Shown: positions 42,435 to 46,176 of the stretch, piece by piece
Layout: every line of letters begins with the position of its first letter
Position numbering within the stretch: the first letter of the stretch is position 1
NCBI GenBank assembly: GCA_947447465.1
Contig: CANFKE010000034.1
Coordinates: forward strand, 1 to 46,176
DNA from: Chitinophagaceae bacterium
GTDB lineage: Bacteria; Bacteroidota; Bacteroidia; Chitinophagales; Chitinophagaceae
DNA: 46,176 bases
Direction of reading: 5' to 3'
Position numbers and translations under genes: made by a program
The notes under the pieces: model-generated
Told to the model about the DNA's origin: nothing
What the model saw: only the letters and a program-made list of their open reading frames with translations
The model's database searches: none

Positions 42435-43577
42435 ATGACATTCATCATTATCATTTGCATACTGTTCTCTATTGCCTACATGCTGCTCATGCTGGCGTAT
42501 GGTCGCGGATGGAAGCGTCAGCCCGAATTCAGGCTGCCGGTCAGTTTTACGCCTGCCACCTTCATATCCATCATCATTCCCGCCCGCAATGAACGAAACA
42601 ATATAGGGGCTTGTATAGACTCTATCCTCGCGCAGAAATATCCGGCTCAGTTATTCGAGATCATCGTCATCGACGATCATTCTACCGATGGCACCGGTGA
42701 TATCGTTAGGGAGTACAACAACCCCGCCGTTCGCTGCCTGGCGCTTGCAGACCATATAGAACCCGGCAAGCAACTCAACTCTTATAAAAAGGCAGCTCTG
42801 GCAGCAGGTGTCAATGCCGCAAATGGAACGCTCATTGTAACTACCGACGCAGATTGTATCGCCCCCAATGCATGGCTCATGAACATTGCCTGCAGATACG
42901 AGCAAGACAGACCCGACATGATCGTAGCGCCGGTTATCTTTCAGGTCACCGGTGGACTATTACCTATCTTCCAGCTTACCGACTTTATGAGCATGCAGGG
43001 CATTACCGCCGCTGCACACAGTATGAATATGGGCCGGATGAGCAATGGTGCCAACCTCTCTTTTACTAAAGATATCTTTCAAAGGGTAAAGGGCTACGAA
43101 GGCATTGATAACCTTGCATCGGGCGACGATTACCTTTTAATGATGAAAATAGCACATGAACCCGGCGCCACCATCAGCTACCTCAAGTCTGAACAGGCCA
43201 TTATGACCACACTGCCCCAACCCGACTGGTTCAGCTTCTTCAACCAGCGTATCCGCTGGGCTTCCAAGTCGGGCAAGTATAACGACAAACGACTTACAGC
43301 CATCCTCATGCTGGTATATCTCTATAATCTATGGTTCATTTACCTGGCTATAGCAGGGTGCTTCCATCACGACTATTGGCTGCTGGGCGGGGCTATGCTC
43401 ATCATCAAAGGACTTACCGAATACCTCTATATGAGACCCGTAGTAAGGTTCTTTCATAAGCAATGGGTACAAGTCTATTTCCCCTTCCTTCAGCCGCTGC
43501 ACATCATCTATATCACCCTTGCGGGCCTTATGGGCTTTATAGGTAAATACCAGTGGAAGGATAGAAAAGTTAAATAA
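42435..43577 (+). CDS. Family 2 glycosyltransferase, membrane-bound
   Basis: 380 aa. One N-terminal helix (3-22) precedes the GT2 domain: SIIIPARNERNNIGACIDSI, VIDDHSTDGT (D80, D81), TTDAD (D138, D140 metal site), SGDD (D231, D232) and QRIRW (271-275). The last is the Q-x-x-R-W motif of processive or large-acceptor GT2 enzymes. Two or three C-terminal helices follow (about 287-310, 314-335, 350-370). It likely transfers a sugar at the inner face of the cytoplasmic membrane for a glycolipid or polysaccharide. The start is 1 bp after the hydrolase stop codon. The acceptor is not predictable. Confidence 0.9.
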   Translation: MTFIIIICILFSIAYMLLMLAYGRGWKRQPEFRLPVSFTPATFISIIIPARNERNNIGACIDSILAQKYPAQLFEIIVIDDHSTDGTGDIVREYNNPAVRCLALADHIEPGKQLNSYKKAALAAGVNAANGTLIVTTDADCIAPNAWLMNIACRYEQDRPDMIVAPVIFQVTGGLLPIFQLTDFMSMQGITAAAHSMNMGRMSNGANLSFTKDIFQRVKGYEGIDNLASGDDYLLMMKIAHEPGATISYLKSEQAIMTTLPQPDWFSFFNQRIRWASKSGKYNDKRLTAILMLVYLYNLWFIYLAIAGCFHHDYWLLGGAMLIIKGLTEYLYMRPVVRFFHKQWVQVYFPFLQPLHIIYITLAGLMGFIGKYQWKDRKVK

Positions 43578-43617
43578 CTATTGGCTTACATTGTAAGGTT
43601 TATAATGATATTGTTTA

Positions 43618-43625
43618 TACTTTTG
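43618..43625 (+). promoter_or_regulatory. -7 box of the ahcY promoter
   Basis: TACTTTTG is an exact TAnnTTTG match 29 bp before the start codon. The -33 region is AT-rich, with a TTG 24 bp upstream rather than the usual 19-20 bp. Confidence 0.5.
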
Positions 43626-43654
43626 CATGGAATTTTTAATATTATAACATATAT

Positions 43655-44983
43655 ATGAGTACAATGACAGGTTCAAGAATTGATTTAAAACTGCCGTACA
43701 AAGTAGCTGATATCAGCCTGGCAGAGTGGGGACGTAAAGAAATTAGACTTGCTGAAGCCGAAATGCCGGGCCTTATGGCTATACGTGCAGAATATGGCCC
43801 GTCACAACCGTTGAAAGGTGCCCGCATTGCAGGTTGCCTGCACATGACCATTCAGACTGCTGTATTGATCGAAACCCTCGTAGCTCTTGGCGCTGAAGTT
43901 CGCTGGAGCTCTTGCAATATATTCTCTACTCAAGATCAGGCTGCTGCCGCTATCGCTGCTGCAGGTATCGGTGTTTTCGCTTGGAAAGGCCAGAGCCTTG
44001 AAGATGCTGACTGGTGCATTGAGCAGACTTTGTTCTTCGGTAGTGAAGATCGTCCGCTCAACATGATCCTGGATGATGGTGGCGACCTTACCAACATTGT
44101 ATTGGACAAATACACTGAACTGGTTCAGCACATAAAGGGATTGAGCGAAGAAACGACTACAGGCGTTCACCGTTTATACGAGCGTATGGCTGCCGGCACA
44201 TTGCCAATGCCTGCTATCAACGTTAACGACTCGGTTACTAAGTCTAAGTTCGATAACAAATATGGTTGCCAGGAAAGTCTGGTAGATGCTATCCGCCGTG
44301 CTACCGATGTTATGATGGCCGGTAAAGTAGCTGTTGTAGGTGGTTATGGTGATGTGGGTAAGGGTTCTGCGCTTTCTTTGCGTGGTGCTGGTGCTCGCGT
44401 TATCGTTACTGAGATCGATCCTATCTGCGCATTGCAGGCTTCTATGGACGGTTTCGAAGTAAAGCGAATGATCGATGCCGTTAAAGAAGCAGACATCATC
44501 GTTACAGCTTCAGGCTGCCGCGATCTGATCACTGAAGCTCACTTCCGCCAGATGAAGGATAAGGCTATCGTTTGTAACATCGGCCACTTCGATATCGAAA
44601 TAGATATGGCTTGGTTGAACGACAACTATGGCAGCACTAAGGATACTATCAAGCCGCAGGTGGATATGTACACTATCGACGGTAAAGATGTCATCATCCT
44701 TGCTGAAGGTCGTTTGGTTAACTTAGGTTGCGCTACCGGCCACCCTAGCTTTGTAATGAGTAACTCATTCAGCAACCAGACTTTGGCTCAGATAGAATTG
44801 TGGAACCACTCTGATAAATACGAGAACAAGGTTTATGTATTGCCTAAGCACCTCGATGAGAAGGTAGCACGCTTACACCTTGCTAAAGTGGGCGTTGTTC
44901 TGGACGAATTGACTCCGGCACAAGCAGCTTACCTAGGTATTCCTAAGGAAGGTCCATACAAAACAGATATGTACCGTTACTAG
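43655..44983 (+). CDS. ahcY: Adenosylhomocysteinase
   Basis: 442 aa. SAH hydrolase splits S-adenosylhomocysteine into adenosine and homocysteine, removing the product inhibitor of methyltransferases. N-terminal substrate domain: [36 protein letters not shown] and [15 protein letters not shown]. The NAD-binding domain has [23 protein letters not shown] and CNIGHFD. C-terminal: [19 protein letters not shown] and a Tyr/Lys tail ending in KTDMYRY, which closes the tetramer's NAD site. The homocysteine it makes is the substrate of MetH, whose first module is also in this window. Monocistronic, with a perfect -7 box and a strong terminator. GCT, GGT and CGT codons are frequent, suggesting high expression. 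Confidence 0.98.
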   Translation: MSTMTGSRIDLKLPYKVADISLAEWGRKEIRLAEAEMPGLMAIRAEYGPSQPLKGARIAGCLHMTIQTAVLIETLVALGAEVRWSSCNIFSTQDQAAAAIAAAGIGVFAWKGQSLEDADWCIEQTLFFGSEDRPLNMILDDGGDLTNIVLDKYTELVQHIKGLSEETTTGVHRLYERMAAGTLPMPAINVNDSVTKSKFDNKYGCQESLVDAIRRATDVMMAGKVAVVGGYGDVGKGSALSLRGAGARVIVTEIDPICALQASMDGFEVKRMIDAVKEADIIVTASGCRDLITEAHFRQMKDKAIVCNIGHFDIEIDMAWLNDNYGSTKDTIKPQVDMYTIDGKDVIILAEGRLVNLGCATGHPSFVMSNSFSNQTLAQIELWNHSDKYENKVYVLPKHLDEKVARLHLAKVGVVLDELTPAQAAYLGIPKEGPYKTDMYRY

Positions 44984-45007
44984 TAGTACACTTCATTATA
45001 TTTACAA

Positions 45008-45035
45008 AATGCCCGCGGCTCGCGGGCATTTTTTT
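45008..45035 (+). terminator. Rho-independent terminator of ahcY
   Basis: Arms AATGCCCGCG (45008-45017) and CGCGGGCATT (45021-45030) followed by a T run to 45035. Confidence 0.92.
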
Positions 45036-45068
45036 ATTGTAGGATTAACCTCAAATTGAATAAATTTG
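45036..45068 (+). promoter_or_regulatory. Putative promoter of the toxin-antitoxin operon
   Basis: ATTG (45036-45039), a 21-bp spacer and TAAATTTG (45061-45068), an exact -7 consensus, 16 bp before the antitoxin start. Confidence 0.45.
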
Positions 45069-45084
45069 TAAAAAGGCAAATGAT

Positions 45085-45318
45085 ATGACAACTGTGGCAA
45101 TGAGAAAAAAATTGCATGACTACCTTGATACCGCTGCCGATAAAAAGATCAAGGCCATTTACACAATGGTAGAAGATGAATTAGCAGAAAAAAAGGAAGA
45201 TTACACCGATGAATTCAAAGCAGAGCTTGACCGCAGATATGAAGAGTATCTGAAAGATGGAAAGACCATTTCACGGGCAGAGGTGAATGAACAGATCAAA
45301 AAATCACGCAACAAATAA
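45085..45318 (+). CDS. Antitoxin, addiction-module component type
   Basis: 77 aa, strongly charged. The C-terminal half (FKAELDRRYEEYLKDGKTIS then RAEVNEQIKK) resembles the toxin-wrapping tail of the 'putative addiction module component' antitoxins (Unstab_antitox), where an ELxRRxxEY helix is followed by a short SxxEV helix. A start at the second ATG (45100) is also possible. The stop overlaps the toxin start by one base (TAATG), so the pair is translationally coupled. No helix-turn-helix is visible, so autoregulation is uncertain. Confidence 0.78.
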   Translation: MTTVAMRKKLHDYLDTAADKKIKAIYTMVEDELAEKKEDYTDEFKAELDRRYEEYLKDGKTISRAEVNEQIKKSRNK

Positions 45319-45614
45319 TGCATACAGTACTGTTTCGCCAAATAGCAAAAGACGAATATCTGGCGGCTATTAATTGGTACGATGATCAAAGTAGTACTGC
45401 AGGGGATAAGTTTATCGATATTCTGAATAAGAAGCTGGATCTAATAGCTGAGAACCCATATCAATATAAGAATATCTACAAAAAATTTTACGAGGTTAGT
45501 CTCTCTGTATATCCCTATACTATTGTTTATTTAATCAAGGATCGTTCGAAGGAAGTCGTAGTTGTTGCTATCTATCACCACAAGCGGCATCATAAGAAGA
45601 AATACCGCAGTTAG
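45318..45614 (+). CDS. ParE/RelE-superfamily toxin
   Basis: 98 aa, normal for the family. It has the ParE order: FRQIAKDEYLAAINWYDDQS (helices 1-2), KFIDILNKKLDLIAENPYQY, FYEVSLSVYPYTIVYLIKD (beta sheet), and the C-terminal strand VVVVAIYHHKRHHKKK. ParE proteins poison DNA gyrase and RelE proteins cleave mRNA at the ribosome; sequence alone cannot decide, though the loop VSLSVYPYTIVYLI favours ParE. It overlaps its antitoxin by 1 bp. It is the last gene before the right repeat copy, a common place for recently acquired modules. Confidence 0.85.
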   Translation: MHTVLFRQIAKDEYLAAINWYDDQSSTAGDKFIDILNKKLDLIAENPYQYKNIYKKFYEVSLSVYPYTIVYLIKDRSKEVVVVAIYHHKRHHKKKYRS

Positions 45615-45655
45615 CAAAAACCTGGTCTATATTTCTTTAGTAAAGCCCCAACTCG

Positions 45656-45694
45656 TCCGCGTTTGTAACGCGGATGTACCGGCATGGCGTTTGT
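45656..45694. repeat. Tandem REP-like hairpins
   Basis: Unit 1 (45656-45674) has arms TCCGCGTT and AACGCGGA with loop TGT. Unit 2 (about 45685-45699) reads GGCGTTTGTAACACC, a weaker version of the same GTTTGTAAC core. They lie between the toxin stop and the long inverted repeat. Similar GTTTGTAAC hairpins are, as I recall, dispersed in many Bacteroidota genomes. Confidence 0.55.
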
Positions 45695-45712
45695 AACACC
45701 AGTACCCCACTC

Positions 45713-46110
45713 AAAAAAACATATCCACAAAAACGCCCCTCTCAAACCCACACCCACAGCGCATTACAGACGATTGCGCCTTTACTTTTGTGAATATCTT
45801 TATTTGCAGGCAAACAACCGCCACATTAATTTGCACTCAATTAGGTCAAAAACCTAACACCGATCTTTGACATATAGGCCCTGTCAAACTATTCCTCTAC
45901 AGCTTGTAGGGGCATAACATCTTCCGCCTAACATAAAACCAGGCACAAACTGTGAGACCCTGCTGATCCATTATCAAAAAGTGGAAGAATGTGGCAAAAT
46001 GTGGCAGAAAGTAGCAATTTGTTAAAACACCCTCAATGTCAATCCCACAAAGACTTTTAGCATACTATACCTATGCAAAACTGCCACTTTTATTAAAAAC
46101 TGCCACTTTT
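45713..46110 (-). repeat. Right copy of the long non-coding inverted repeat
   Basis: This is the reverse complement of the left copy at 4-532, without its 121-bp insertion. The outer part has GTGG units starting at 45981, 45991, 46001 and a GTAG at 46011, exactly 10 bp apart, with two inverted GTGGCAG motifs near 46081 and 46100. The inner part has the conserved palindrome TTAGGTCAAAAACCTAA (45841-45857), the CTACAGCTTGTAG hairpin (45897-45909) and ATATCCACA (45721-45729). The 562-bp stretch 45615-46176 contains no credible gene. Confidence 0.9.
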
Positions 46111-46138
46111 TAGAAACGTACAAATAATGTTGTTCGTA

Positions 46139-46158
46139 GAGACGCATAATTGCGTCTC
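46139..46158. repeat. Short palindrome GAGACGCA-TAAT-TGCGTCTC
   Basis: A perfect 8-bp inverted repeat with a 4-nt loop, just outside the right repeat copy. From memory, GAGACGCA palindromes are common dispersed intergenic elements in Bacteroidota. The window ends 18 bp later. Confidence 0.55.
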
Positions 46159-46176
46159 CAAAGCGACTGAGTCCGA

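Noticed and set aside
1..46176. Composite transposon or integrative element made of the block between the repeats
   Set aside because: No transposase, integrase, relaxase or cargo-type genes are present; the genes are mostly core metabolism.

Overview
This window is chromosomal DNA from a member of the Bacteroidota, most likely the Chitinophagia/Chitinophagaceae. The evidence is: three very large secreted proteins with type IX secretion (T9SS) sorting domains, one type A and two type B; a SusC/FecA-like TonB receptor of the OMP_b-brl_3 kind; BatB/BatC aerotolerance proteins; a MetH homocysteine module encoded as a separate gene; and many intergenic boxes matching the Bacteroidota -7 promoter consensus TAnnTTTG. 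No tRNA, rRNA, CRISPR array, transposase or integrase was found.

Layout. Bases 4-532 and 45713-46110 are two copies, in opposite orientation, of one non-coding repeat that brackets the whole window. Inside, from the left: a solitary lutB; a small acidic protein; an ECF sigma / anti-sigma / outer-membrane protein operon; a GT-C-like membrane protein; etfBA; a secreted protein; two adjacent T9SS cargo proteins (a 1792-residue repeat adhesin and a 979-residue lectin/Ig-like protein); typA; a 37-residue membrane peptide; a lipoprotein; a TonB receptor; a KdnA-like sugar aminotransferase; a RluE-like pseudouridine synthase; a BatB-BatC fusion; a ferritin-like protein; three small envelope proteins and a pirin; a CstB-like persulfide dioxygenase/rhodanese; a third T9SS protein; a MetH homocysteine-methyltransferase module; clpC; a STAS / RNase Z / hydrolase / glycosyltransferase run; ahcY; and a ParE-type toxin-antitoxin pair next to the right repeat copy.

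How the genes fit together. Most are core metabolism and stress genes: EtfAB electron transfer, LutB lactate oxidation, the methyl cycle (MetH module plus AhcY), ClpC proteolysis, TypA, and sulfide/persulfide detoxification. Interleaved with them is a strong cell-surface component: T9SS adhesins, the TonB receptor, possible Kdo8N lipid A-core modification and lipoproteins. Transcription units are short, and most end in clear stem-loop terminators.

The most unusual feature is the flanking inverted repeat. Its outer 134 bp are nearly identical between copies. It carries GTGG motifs phased at exactly 10 bp, two more GTGGCAG motifs 19 bp apart, conserved small hairpins and two DnaA-box-like 9-mers. 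The left copy alone also carries a 121-bp insertion that holds a strong hairpin. I do not recognise this repeat family. It may be a dispersed protein-binding or mobile repeat, and it is the best candidate here for something undescribed.
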